Below the pieces are notes generated by a model. It saw nothing but the letters and a program-made list of their open reading frames with translations, had not been told where the DNA came from and made no database searches. DNA of 64,000 nucleotides, taken from NCBI GenBank assembly GCA_016222805.1, contig JACRQG010000008.1:62001-126000 (forward strand), read 5' to 3'. This document shows positions 8,402 through 16,574 of this stretch, piece after piece. A program made the position numbers and the translations under genes. Position 1 is the stretch's first letter. Each line of letters begins with the position of its first letter. This stretch comes from Verrucomicrobiota bacterium (GTDB taxonomy: Bacteria; Verrucomicrobiota; Verrucomicrobiia; Opitutales; Opitutaceae).

Positions 8402-9238
8402 GTGGAACCTGGGTGTTGCGAGAGCTCCTTCCTTCGCCGGGTGCTCGGCTTCGTCGCCGGCGCCTGGCTCGCCGCCGGGGTCGGCCTTGCGGCCGATCCG
8501 GTTACCCTGCCTGAGCGCGGACTCTGCGCGCACCGCGGCGCCTCCGGCACCCATCCGGAAAACACCCTCCCCGCCCTCACCGAGGCCGTCCGCCTCGGCG
8601 TGCCGATGGTGGAATTCGATCTCGCCCTGACGCGCGACGGCGAACTCGTGCTGATGCACGACGCCACCGTCAACCGCACGACCAACGGCAAGGGCCGCGT
8701 GCTCGACCTCGACCTGGCCGCCATCCGCCAGCTCGACGCCGGCGCCTGGAAGCACCCGCGCTTCGCCGGCACCCGCGTGCCCACCTTCGCGGAGGCCCTC
8801 GCCGTGCTGCCCCGCCACCTCTGGCTGAACATCGACCTCAAGGCCGACTCCCGCTGGGGCGCGCAGACCGCGGAGGTCGGCCGCCGGGTGGCGGAGCTGC
8901 TCGCCCGGGACGGTCGATTGGCCCAAGCCTTCCTTGCCGCGCGCGCCGACACGGCCGCCGCGGCCCGCCAGGCGGTGCCCGGCATCAAGATCTGCAGCAT
9001 GGACCGCCAGGCCGATACCGCTGCCTACGTGGCGGACGCGGTCCGGCGACGCGTGGATTTCATCCAGCTGCGCGACTGCGCTTCCGACCCGCGATTTCCC
9101 ACCTGGGTCGGCGAATTGAAGGCCGCCGGGATTCGCATCAACTACTTCTTCGCGCGCGACGCCGCTGACGCCACCCGACTGTTCGCGGCCGGGGTAAACT
9201 TCGCCTTGATCGACGATCCCGCCTCGGCCGTGCGGTGA
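8402..9238 (+). CDS. Glycerophosphodiester phosphodiesterase
   Basis: A protein of about 278 residues, probably exported (hydrophobic RVLGFVAGAWLAAGVGLAA at the N-terminus). The GDPD TIM-barrel signature is complete: AHRGASGTHPENTLPAL (catalytic His, Arg and metal-binding Glu), VEFDLALTRDGELVLMHD (metal ligands and second catalytic His), and NRTTNGKG. It hydrolyses glycerophosphodiesters to glycerol-3-phosphate plus alcohol, for phosphate, glycerol or headgroup salvage. The start is uncertain: GTG at 8402 is used here, and an in-frame GTG at 8441 would give a shorter signal sequence. The length is typical of periplasmic GDPDs. A large palindrome follows directly after the stop. Confidence 0.88.
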   Translation: MEPGCCESSFLRRVLGFVAGAWLAAGVGLAADPVTLPERGLCAHRGASGTHPENTLPALTEAVRLGVPMVEFDLALTRDGELVLMHDATVNRTTNGKGRVLDLDLAAIRQLDAGAWKHPRFAGTRVPTFAEALAVLPRHLWLNIDLKADSRWGAQTAEVGRRVAELLARDGRLAQAFLAARADTAAAARQAVPGIKICSMDRQADTAAYVADAVRRRVDFIQLRDCASDPRFPTWVGELKAAGIRINYFFARDAADATRLFAAGVNFALIDDPASAVR

Positions 9239-9268
9239 GCGAATCCGGCGTCGGAATTCCGCCTGGCC

Positions 9269-9344
9269 TGTAGGCGGGGCGACCGCGCCCCGCAGCCCTT
9301 GCATTGGAGCCCACTTGACGCGGGGCGGGGTCGCCCCGCCCACA
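9269..9344. repeat. Large imperfect palindrome of the GGGCGGGGCGACC family
   Basis: The arm at 9269-9293 (tgtaggcggggcgaccgcgc and following) pairs with 9320-9344 over 25 positions with two mismatches and a 26-base loop. It begins 31 bases after the glycerophosphodiesterase stop, so it may double as a terminator, though no T-run follows. The same motif recurs near 17163, 17214, 17430, 21594, 38040 and 38130. Confidence 0.8.
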
Positions 9345-9455
9345 GGACTGAACCCAAGCACCGGAACTGAACCTCCGTCGGCTTCGGATACCAAGCCGAG
9401 GCGGAAAAGACCGCCGTTCCCGTGAAGCGATGCCAATGACCCGCCTCGGTCCGGA

Positions 9456-9475
9456 TTCATCTGTGTTCATCCGTG
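9456..9475 (+). repeat. Tandem 10-base direct repeat TTCATCYGTG
   Basis: Two adjacent copies, ttcatctgtg and ttcatccgtg, followed by gtt. It lies in non-coding DNA. I recall very similar 'tctgtgttcatccgtggtt' stretches in intergenic DNA of unrelated bacteria, but I cannot search to confirm. Confidence 0.6.
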
Positions 9476-9649
9476 GTTGTCCGGTTTGGGCCGATGGGCG
9501 GCTGCGGAAACCAAACAGAAGCGTTTGGTCCTGGCAGGCGTCACGCCCCCAACTGCCTGCCACACGGGAACATCACCGGGGTTGGAAACCACGGGCTTGC
9601 CCGCGCCGCCCCAGGGTGCACGTTGCGGGCGTTCTTTCGTCATCACACG

Positions 9650-9812
9650 CCAAAGCCGGCGCATCATTCCTGTGCGCCGGCACGGGGGACCCAAATTCCG
9701 AATTCGCGCGCAGCGTGAAGTCGGACGGGGCGCACGGTCGCGGGCAACCGCGGCCAAGGTCACTTCCTGGGACCGAGCCCGTCAGCTAACCTCGTCGGCA
9801 TCTGGAAGGGTG
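9650..9812 (+). promoter_or_regulatory. Probable cyclic di-AMP riboswitch (ydaO/yuaA type) of kup
   Basis: The 3' conserved block reads ccgagcccgtcagctaacct followed by cgtcggcatctggaagg (9773-9809). It matches the ydaO/yuaA consensus 3' block (CCGAAUCCGUCAGCUAACCU then CGUAAGC) with few changes, including the full GTCAGCTAACCTCGT core. Candidate 5' blocks are cacgggggaccca (9681-9693; consensus GGGGAACC) and gcgtgaagtc (9713-9722; consensus GGGGUGAAUC). The outer P1 stem is not clear to me, so the 5' boundary is approximate. Cyclic di-AMP binding normally switches expression off in this class, and K+ transporter genes such as kup and ktr are classic targets. The kup ATG lies about 100 bases downstream. 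Confidence 0.75.
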
Positions 9813-9914
9813 ATCCGGAGAACTTCGCTCGGGCGGAGGACTCGACGGTCGCTCTCACGCTACCCTGGCCGGCGCCGCTTCATCATTTGGCGCGGATCCG
9901 GCCCTCGATCCGCC

Positions 9915-11828
9915 ATGTCCAGCTCACCATCTTCCTCTGCGCCGGGTCCTTCAACCCAGCCGCATCGCCCTTCCGTCGCACTTTGCCTCGGCGCACTTGG
10001 GGTCGTCTTCGGCGACATCGGTACGAGCCCGCTCTATACGATGAAGGAGTGCCGCGACCAACTGCCGGGCGGCATGGACCCGACCGCGGGCGTGCTCGGG
10101 GTGCTGTCCCTGATGATCTGGTCCCTGCTGCTCGTCGTGTGCGTGAAATACGTCCTTGGCGTGACCCGGGCCGACAACAACGGCGAAGGAGGCATCTTTG
10201 CCCTGCTGGCGCTGCTGCACCGCCGGGCGCCGGAAACGACCGCCACGCGGATTGGCGTCACCACCCTCCTCATCCTGGCCGGGGCGGCCCTGCTGTTTGG
10301 CGATGGCCTGATCACGCCGGCGATCTCGGTACTCGGTGCGGCCGAGGGTCTCACCGCGATCGATCCGCGCTGCGAACACGCGGTGGCGCCGATCGCCGCC
10401 GGGATTCTCGCCGCCCTCTTCTGGTTTCAATCGCACGGCACGGATCGCATCGGCCGCATTTTCGGCCCGGTGATGCTCGTCTGGTTCGCCACCCTGGGCG
10501 CACTGGGCGCCTGGCATCTCGCCCGTCATCCAATTGTCCTCGCCGCCGTCAATCCGCTCCACGGCCTGCGTCTGCTGTTTGCGGAGCCCAGCGCGGTGGC
10601 GCCGCTCCTCGGCGCCGTCGTTCTGACCATCACGGGAGCGGAGGCGCTCTACGCCGACCTCGGGCACTTCGGGCGGCAGGCGATCGCCCGGGCCTGGTAC
10701 GGCGTGGCCCTGCCCGGCCTGCTCCTGAACTACCTCGGCCAGGGCGCCTACCTGCTGTCCCATCCGGGCGCGACGGAGAACCCGTTTTTCGCGCTGGCCG
10801 GCCCGGGACTCCCGCGCGTCGCGCTTACCGCGCTGTCCATCGCCGCGGCGATCATCGCCAGCCAGGCGCTGATTTCCGGCACCTATTCCCTCACGCGCCA
10901 GGCCATCCAGCTCGGGTTCTTCCCGCGCCTGACGATTCGCCACACCAATCCCGAGCATTCCGGCCAAATCTACGTGCCGTTCGTCAACGCGGTCCTGGCC
11001 GTGGGGTGCATCGCGATCGTGCTGGGTTTCAAAAGCACCGGCAGCCTGGCCGCCGCCTACGGCATTGCGGTGACCGGCACGATGGCGATCACGACCTTTG
11101 CGTTTTACCTCGTGGCCCGCCGCGAGTGGGCCTGGCCCGCCTGGGCGCTCGGTCCGGCCTGTGCCGCGTTTCTTTTCATCGACCTCGCCTTCCTCGCCGC
11201 CAACGGCCGCAAAGTACACGAGGGTGGCTGGCTGCCCGTGCTCATCGGGCTCGGTCTCCTAATCGTGATGCACACCTGGAAGTCCGGCCGCACCGAGATC
11301 TTCCGCCGGATCTACGGGCAGGGGCTCACCGAAGAGGAACTGCGCGCCCTGGCCGGCAGCGCGCGGCTGGCCCGCGTGCGTGGCGCGGCGGTCTTCATGG
11401 CCGGCTCGGCGGAAGGCGCCCCCGCCGCCCTGCTGCACCAGGTGAGGGCCAACCACGCGCTCCACGAGACGGTCGTGCTGCTCAGCGTTCAGACCGCGGA
11501 GGTGCCCGTGGTGCCCGAAACCGACCGACTTCTCCTCCGGGAAATCGGGGCCGGCCTCTGGCGCGCGGTCGGCCGCTACGGCTATATGGAGTCGCCCGAT
11601 GCCACGGCGCTGCTTCAGCAGCTTGCCCGGCAGGGCGTCCGCCTCGATCCGGACGCCGCCACGTACTTCTTCAATCGCGAGCTGATCTTCGCCGACGGCG
11701 ACTCGCCGCTGCCGCGCTGGCAGAAGTACCTCTATGGATTCCTCAGCCGGAACGCCCGTCCGGCGAAGGACTACTACCACGTCCCGCCCTCGCAGATCAT
11801 CGAGATCGGCCTGCCCGTGCACCTGTGA
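9915..11828 (+). CDS. kup: Low-affinity potassium transporter Kup
   Basis: A 637-residue protein from the ATG at 9915; the open frame extends further upstream, but family homology begins just after this Met. The KUP/HAK signature is present at the first helix (LGVVFGDIGTSPLYTMKE), then NNGEGGIFALLAL and FGDGLITPAISVLGAAEG, and about twelve membrane segments to about residue 450. A cytoplasmic C-terminal tail follows, with the family motif near FFNRELIF. The protein imports K+ with H+ across the inner membrane. The length is normal. The gene stands alone and is preceded by a probable cyclic di-AMP riboswitch, so expression is likely tuned to that messenger and hence to osmotic or K+ state. It faces the convergent sulfatase gene, with 45 bases between stops. 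Confidence 0.95.
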   Translation: MSSSPSSSAPGPSTQPHRPSVALCLGALGVVFGDIGTSPLYTMKECRDQLPGGMDPTAGVLGVLSLMIWSLLLVVCVKYVLGVTRADNNGEGGIFALLALLHRRAPETTATRIGVTTLLILAGAALLFGDGLITPAISVLGAAEGLTAIDPRCEHAVAPIAAGILAALFWFQSHGTDRIGRIFGPVMLVWFATLGALGAWHLARHPIVLAAVNPLHGLRLLFAEPSAVAPLLGAVVLTITGAEALYADLGHFGRQAIARAWYGVALPGLLLNYLGQGAYLLSHPGATENPFFALAGPGLPRVALTALSIAAAIIASQALISGTYSLTRQAIQLGFFPRLTIRHTNPEHSGQIYVPFVNAVLAVGCIAIVLGFKSTGSLAAAYGIAVTGTMAITTFAFYLVARREWAWPAWALGPACAAFLFIDLAFLAANGRKVHEGGWLPVLIGLGLLIVMHTWKSGRTEIFRRIYGQGLTEEELRALAGSARLARVRGAAVFMAGSAEGAPAALLHQVRANHALHETVVLLSVQTAEVPVVPETDRLLLREIGAGLWRAVGRYGYMESPDATALLQQLARQGVRLDPDAATYFFNRELIFADGDSPLPRWQKYLYGFLSRNARPAKDYYHVPPSQIIEIGLPVHL

Positions 11829-11873
11829 TGGCGTCCGGCTGCCCGCGGAGCCGGGTCTGCTGCCGCCACTCCC

Positions 11874-13346
11874 CTATTTTCGCGCCAGATCGCTGGCGCG
11901 CACCTCGGCCAGCTTCGCCGTGAGCTTCGCGCGGTACTCCGCCACCACCCCGGCGTACTCCGGTTTCGCCGCGAGGTTGGTGTACTGCCTGGGGTCCTTC
12001 ACAGCATCGAACAACTCGATCCCACCCGAGGCATCCTCCTGATACTGCAGGAAGGCGAAGCGTTCATCGCGCAGCAGCAGGCCCTTGCTCGAGGGCGCCA
12101 CGCTGAACGCCGTGTCCCGCACGCGGTGCCGTGGGTCGTCGAACATCCGCGCGACGTTTTTCCCCTGCAGCCGCACCGGCACCTCCAACCCGCACAAACC
12201 GGCGAGCGTCGGGTATAGATCGAGCAGTTCCACGAACGAGTCGCACACCGCCGGCCGTTTCCCCGGCACCCGGATGATCAGCGGCACCATCGAGGACTCG
12301 TCGCGCAGGCTCACCTTGGCCCAGAAATCGTGCTCACCGAGGTGGTAGCCATGGTCGCTGGTGAAAATCACGATCGTGTTGTCGTCGAAGCCCGCCTCGG
12401 TCAGCGCCGCCAGCACCTTGCCGACCTGCGCATCCATGAACGACACGCAGGCATAGTAGCCGCCGATCGCCTTCTTCTGGCGGCGCTCATCCATCTTCAT
12501 GTTCACGCTGGTCTTGTAGTTGATGCCCGCCTTCGGGATGTCGTCCCAATCGCCCGCGACCTTTTCCGGCAGCACCATCTTCTCGTACGGCAGATAGGGC
12601 TCGAAGTACTTCCGCGGGGCGACAAAGGGCACGTGCGGGCGCACAAAGCCCACCGCCAGGAACCACGGACGGTCCCGGCCTCGTTGGGCGCGGATCAACT
12701 CCACCGCCTTCGCCGCCGCCTTGCCGTCGGTGTGCACCTCGTCGTCCCCGTCGGCCTCGACCACCACGAAGGTGTTGCCACCCATCACCGGCTTGGAGCC
12801 GTCCGGGTTGTTCTCCAGTGTCTCCCCGGTACCGGCCGCGCGCCACTCGGGGCCGGGAGTGTTGAAGCGCTCCGTCCACGAGGCCGGATCATCCGCCCCG
12901 TGGTAGTCGCGGTTCGGTCCCAGATCCTCCACGCCTCCCGGCACCCCCATGTGATAGATCTTGCTGACCCGCGCCGCATAGTAGCCGGCGTTGATGAAGT
13001 GCTGCGACCAGGTCGCCCGGTCGCCGATCGCCGGCCGCGGGCTGGTGTAGCCGAAGACCCCGGTCGCGTGGGGATAGTAACCCGACATGAACGACGCCCG
13101 CGAAGGGCCGCAGTAGGTTCCCTGGCAATACGCCCGGGTGAATCGCGTCCCCTGCGCGGCGAGGCGATCGAGATTCGGTGTCCGGCAGATCTTGTTTCCG
13201 TACGCGCCGAGCGCGGTGAGTGTGAGATCGTCGGAGATGAGGAAGAGGACGTTCGGGCGACGGGTCGTGGCGGACGCGGCCGCGGCAGCGGTGGCGGTGG
13301 CGGCCAGCAGGCAGCCGAGGAAGACGGACCAGGTGAGACGGAGCAT
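11874..13346 (-). CDS. Exported sulfatase, iduronate-2-sulfatase-like (S1_7-like)
   Basis: About 490 residues. The ATG at 13346 gives a clean signal peptide (LTWSVFLGCLLAATATAAAA); a GTG at 13376 is an alternative start. The N-terminal metal site is RPNVLFLISDDLT and the formylglycine motif is CGPSR, with Cys79 as the residue converted to formylglycine. IFTSDHGYHLGEH supplies further metal ligands and FWAKVSLRDESSMVPLI the typical C-terminal core. KIYHMGVPGG and the overall layout match iduronate-2-sulfatase-like S1_7 enzymes. It hydrolyses sulfate esters on glycans, probably in the periplasm. Maturation needs a formylglycine-generating enzyme (anaerobic or aerobic), which is not in this window. 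The downstream neighbour kup is convergent and unrelated. Confidence 0.9.
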   Translation of the reverse strand: MLRLTWSVFLGCLLAATATAAAAASATTRRPNVLFLISDDLTLTALGAYGNKICRTPNLDRLAAQGTRFTRAYCQGTYCGPSRASFMSGYYPHATGVFGYTSPRPAIGDRATWSQHFINAGYYAARVSKIYHMGVPGGVEDLGPNRDYHGADDPASWTERFNTPGPEWRAAGTGETLENNPDGSKPVMGGNTFVVVEADGDDEVHTDGKAAAKAVELIRAQRGRDRPWFLAVGFVRPHVPFVAPRKYFEPYLPYEKMVLPEKVAGDWDDIPKAGINYKTSVNMKMDERRQKKAIGGYYACVSFMDAQVGKVLAALTEAGFDDNTIVIFTSDHGYHLGEHDFWAKVSLRDESSMVPLIIRVPGKRPAVCDSFVELLDLYPTLAGLCGLEVPVRLQGKNVARMFDDPRHRVRDTAFSVAPSSKGLLLRDERFAFLQYQEDASGGIELFDAVKDPRQYTNLAAKPEYAGVVAEYRAKLTAKLAEVRASDLARK

Positions 13347-13376
13347 GGGGAGGACGGGGCGAACCGAGCTCCGCAC

Positions 13377-13653
13377 TCTTCACTCCCCGCCCGGGCCCGC
13401 GAGCCTTTTTCCGGGCGAGGCAGTGCCTCATCGAAGGGACATCGCCTGAGGTAGCCGGCCTCGCTGAGGCCGGCATCGACGCGGGCATCAAACGTATCGG
13501 CCGGGGTCGGCGCCCCCGGCTACAACGGAATGGTCGCGAAACGGAACTGGGAATGCGCCTCCTGCGACGGGGAACGACGTTTCTCCCGTTGCGGCGGCTC
13601 GGCCGCTCGGCCACGCTGGACCCGCGTCGCCCCGCCCCGTTTTCCCTCCCGCC
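13377..13653. other. Divergent intergenic region with TAGCCGG-type hairpin element
   Basis: 277 bases between divergent genes. At 13451-13523, gtagccgg and ccggctac form the outer arms, and an inner perfect hairpin gccggcctc-gct-gaggccggc lies at 13454-13474. A related element occurs near 21424-21482. Both flanking promoters must be here, but I cannot define them. Confidence 0.65.
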
Positions 13654-14793
13654 ATGACACCGCGCCCGTCCGGTTGGTCCCTGCTCGTGCTCGTCCTGCT
13701 TCCGCTGGCCGCCGTGCACGCCGCCGAGGAACCGGTGGATTTCGCCCGGGCCCGCCAGTACTTGGAACGCCGCCAGCGCGGGGAATCGCTGAACCCGGAC
13801 GAAGAAGCCTACCTGCGCCGAGCCATGGCTGAACGCCAGCGCCAGCAGGGAGGAGGCCGGAAGGCGCCTGCGCCTCCTCCGCCGTGGACGCAATCCCTCA
13901 CGCCGCTGAACGAACTGCGAAACGCCCGCTACAAAGGGGAAGACGGCGGGCTCTACGGTGGCGGCCAGAACGTCGCGCCTCCGGCGCACGCCGCGGCCGC
14001 ACGGCGGCTGGCGGCGGAAGTCCGCCCGCGCGACGCCTCCGGCCAGCCGGCGGACGACGGAAAGATCGCTCTCATCTCCGTGGGCATGTCGAACACGACC
14101 CAGGAGTTCTCGCGCTTTTTGGCCTTGGCCAACGCCGACGCCGCCAAGTCTCCCCGCGTCGTGTTGGTCGACTGCGCGCAGGGCGGTCAGACTGCGATGC
14201 GCTGGGCCGATCCCGCTGCGGCGCTCTGGTCACAAGTGGACCAGCGCCTGCGCGCCGCCGGAGTGACCGCGCTGCAGGTGCAGGTCGCCTGGGTGAAACA
14301 CGCCGAGGCAGGCCCGGCCCAATACGGTGAGTTTCCTCACCACGCCCGCCAGCTGCAGGGAAACATCGCGCGCAGCCTGGCGCTGTTGAAAGAGCGTTTT
14401 CCCAACCTCCGCCTCGCCTACCTCTCCAGCCGCATCTACGCCGGCTACGCGACCACGGGGCTAAACCCTGAACCCTATGCCTACGAGTCGGCCTTCGCCG
14501 TGCGTTGGCTCATCCGGGATCAACTCGAAGGGCGGGCCGAGCTGAACGGCGATCCCGCCCAAGGCCCGGTCAGGGTTCCGCTGCTGCTCTGGGGGCCGTA
14601 CCTCTGGGCCGACGGCTCCCGCGCGCGGGCCGGGGACGGCCTGAGCTACCTCAGGGAGGACCTCTCTCCGCAGGATGGCACCCATCCTTCCGAACTCGGC
14701 CGGCGCAAGGTGGCGGAGCAGCTCCTCACCTTTTTCAAGACCGATGCGACCGCGCGCACCTGGTTCCTGGCCGTGCCCCGCACCCCGCCGTGA
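13654..14793 (+). CDS. SGNH-like hydrolase with N-terminal helical motif
   Basis: A 379-residue exported protein (signal peptide SLLVLVLLPLAAVHAA). Residues about 30-75 form a charged amphipathic helical segment (ARQYLERRQRGESLNPDEEA and on), followed by a Pro-rich linker. The rest looks like an SGNH fold: LISVGMSNTTQEFSRF as block I (the usual GDS appears as GMSN), QGGQTAMRW, QVAWVKHAE, and DGTHPSELGRRKVAEQL as the Asp/His block. The acyl substrate is unknown. It is followed at 43 bases by the beta-helix gene, so the two may be co-transcribed. The assignment to the SGNH superfamily is by motif order only. Confidence 0.7.
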   Translation: MTPRPSGWSLLVLVLLPLAAVHAAEEPVDFARARQYLERRQRGESLNPDEEAYLRRAMAERQRQQGGGRKAPAPPPPWTQSLTPLNELRNARYKGEDGGLYGGGQNVAPPAHAAAARRLAAEVRPRDASGQPADDGKIALISVGMSNTTQEFSRFLALANADAAKSPRVVLVDCAQGGQTAMRWADPAAALWSQVDQRLRAAGVTALQVQVAWVKHAEAGPAQYGEFPHHARQLQGNIARSLALLKERFPNLRLAYLSSRIYAGYATTGLNPEPYAYESAFAVRWLIRDQLEGRAELNGDPAQGPVRVPLLLWGPYLWADGSRARAGDGLSYLREDLSPQDGTHPSELGRRKVAEQLLTFFKTDATARTWFLAVPRTPP

Positions 14794-14836
14794 ATTGTCC
14801 GCACCCGGCCTTTCGCTCGAACCGTCATTTCTGACC

Positions 14837-16522
14837 ATGTCTCCCTCCCCGAAAACCCGCCTCTTCCTCGGCACTTGCTGGTGCCTGGCGACGCTGGCGT
14901 TCGCCGAAACCTCGGCCATTCCGACCTTCGAATGCCTCGGCCTCTATCATTCCGGGAGTGGTGCCGAAACCTGCCAGGTTCACTACCGGGCGGCGGGCGA
15001 GGCCGAGTGGCGGCCGGCGCTCGACCTGGTCTATGACGCGCGGAATCAGGAGCACCGCGGCAGCATCGTCGGCCTCCGCCCGGACACTGCCTACGAGGTG
15101 CGCCTGACGCAGGGCGGACGCGAAACCATCCTGCAGGCCCGCACCCGGAGCAATCGCTTTCCCATCGGCCAGACCACTCTGGTCGCCTCCCAGCGGACCA
15201 CCCTTGAGATCAAGGAGTCGGGCACCGAGACGGGTTACCATCTGGTCACGCCCGCTCCCCAGCGGCGTGCCACCCTCGATGTCGGCAACGGCGCGGACCC
15301 GTGCGTGGTGATCGATGCAAACTACGTCATCGTCCGCGGCCTCGAACTCACCAACGCCGCACGCCACGGCATCCTGATCAAGCCCGGGCGCCATCACGTC
15401 GTGATCGAGGATTGCCGTATCGCCCACTGGGGACGGGGCGGCGGCCCGGTGAGCTTCGGCAACGTCGGCAACATGGACAGCGCGATCTACGCGGATCGCG
15501 GCGCCGGCCAGCTCGTGATCCAGCGCAACCTGATCGAGAATCCGCGCGGCGCCTCCAACGACTGGGACACCGGCCACCCCGCCGGTCCGCAGGGCATCAG
15601 CCTGACCAATTCCTCGGGCGGCAATGTCATCCGCTACAACGAAATCGTCACGACCGAGGACCACGGTTTCAACGACGCCATCGGCGGGGGCGCCAACTTC
15701 AGCACCGAAGGCAGTCCCAACCGCGACTCGGACATCTACGGCAACGTAATCGCCGGGGTTTGGGACGACGGGATCGAGAGCGAAGGCGCCAACATGAATG
15801 TCCGCATCTGGGGCAACCACCTTTCGCGCGTTTACCAGCACATCGCCACCGCCTGCACCAGCAAGGGCCCGCTGTATATCTTTCGCAATGTGTTCGGGTC
15901 CGCACGCCGCACGCCGCGCGACGCGGTCGGCGGGGCCATGATCAAAACCGGGAGCCGCGGGGAATTCGGCGGCGGGCGGAAGTTCGTCTTCCACAACACG
16001 GCGCTGCAACCGCGTGGGGCGTTCACGGTGTTCAGCGGTCATCCCGATCCGAATACCGTCACGCGCAATAATATCTTCGACTGTCTCGGTCACCTCGCCT
16101 CGAGCCAGCCGGTGGACGATGCCGGGGACTACGACTACGACTTCTACAACGGTTCGGAGCGGGGCCGGGCCCGCGAACCGCACGGCGTCCGCGGCCGCAT
16201 GACGATCCTGCCTTCGCCACACCTGGAATACTATCCGGCGCCGGTGACGACCAAGGTGCAGTTCGGCCGCTTCTCCGTCAGCCTGGGCGATCGGACCCAG
16301 ACTATCACCGACCCGGTGGTGACCGTGCCCAATCCCGTGATCGACGGAGGCATCCGGCTCCCCAACTTCAACGATGATTTCGCCGGGCGGGCACCGGACA
16401 TCGGGGCCTTCGAGGTGGGTCGTCCGCCGCTGCGCTTCGGCCGGCGGGCCGCCGGTGAGGTCTGGGCGCCGTGGGAGCTTTACGCCGAGGGCGCCCTCCC
16501 GCTGCCGCCCGCAGCGCCGTAG
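14837..16522 (+). CDS. Secreted right-handed parallel beta-helix protein (pectate-lyase-like fold)
   Basis: 561 residues from the ATG at 14837, which gives signal peptide TRLFLGTCWCLATLAFAETS. An N-terminal Fn3-like domain (about 25-115, with LRPDTAYEVRLTQGG) precedes a long repetitive beta-helix (about 125-500) rich in coils such as YVIVRGLELTNAARHGILIK and VVIEDCRIAHWG, and GNVIAGVWDDGIESEGANMN. This fold is shared by pectate lyases, chondroitinase B, epimerases and some glycosidases, so the reaction cannot be named; the neighbours point to a polysaccharide substrate. Four genes on this strand (13654-17129) are closely spaced. Confidence 0.8.
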   Translation: MSPSPKTRLFLGTCWCLATLAFAETSAIPTFECLGLYHSGSGAETCQVHYRAAGEAEWRPALDLVYDARNQEHRGSIVGLRPDTAYEVRLTQGGRETILQARTRSNRFPIGQTTLVASQRTTLEIKESGTETGYHLVTPAPQRRATLDVGNGADPCVVIDANYVIVRGLELTNAARHGILIKPGRHHVVIEDCRIAHWGRGGGPVSFGNVGNMDSAIYADRGAGQLVIQRNLIENPRGASNDWDTGHPAGPQGISLTNSSGGNVIRYNEIVTTEDHGFNDAIGGGANFSTEGSPNRDSDIYGNVIAGVWDDGIESEGANMNVRIWGNHLSRVYQHIATACTSKGPLYIFRNVFGSARRTPRDAVGGAMIKTGSRGEFGGGRKFVFHNTALQPRGAFTVFSGHPDPNTVTRNNIFDCLGHLASSQPVDDAGDYDYDFYNGSERGRAREPHGVRGRMTILPSPHLEYYPAPVTTKVQFGRFSVSLGDRTQTITDPVVTVPNPVIDGGIRLPNFNDDFAGRAPDIGAFEVGRPPLRFGRRAAGEVWAPWELYAEGALPLPPAAP

Positions 16523-16574
16523 CCGGCGCTTCACCGCATCCGCGCCGCGTCCCGGCACGTAAGAAGACGCTGCC

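Larger units (their letters stand above)
9239..9914. other. 676-base intergenic region: palindrome, short direct repeat, riboswitch
   Basis: The longest gene-free gap. From left to right it holds a 25-bp-arm palindrome (9269-9344), a 10-base tandem direct repeat (9456-9475), a hairpin gccggcgca/tgcgccggc (9655-9681), and the probable cyclic di-AMP riboswitch (about 9650-9812) leading into kup. The open frame reaching back to 9477 is an upward extension of kup and not coding. Confidence 0.7.

Noticed and set aside
9477-9914. N-terminal extension of the Kup frame
   Set aside because: Covers the riboswitch and a direct repeat; the Kup family begins at the ATG at 9915.
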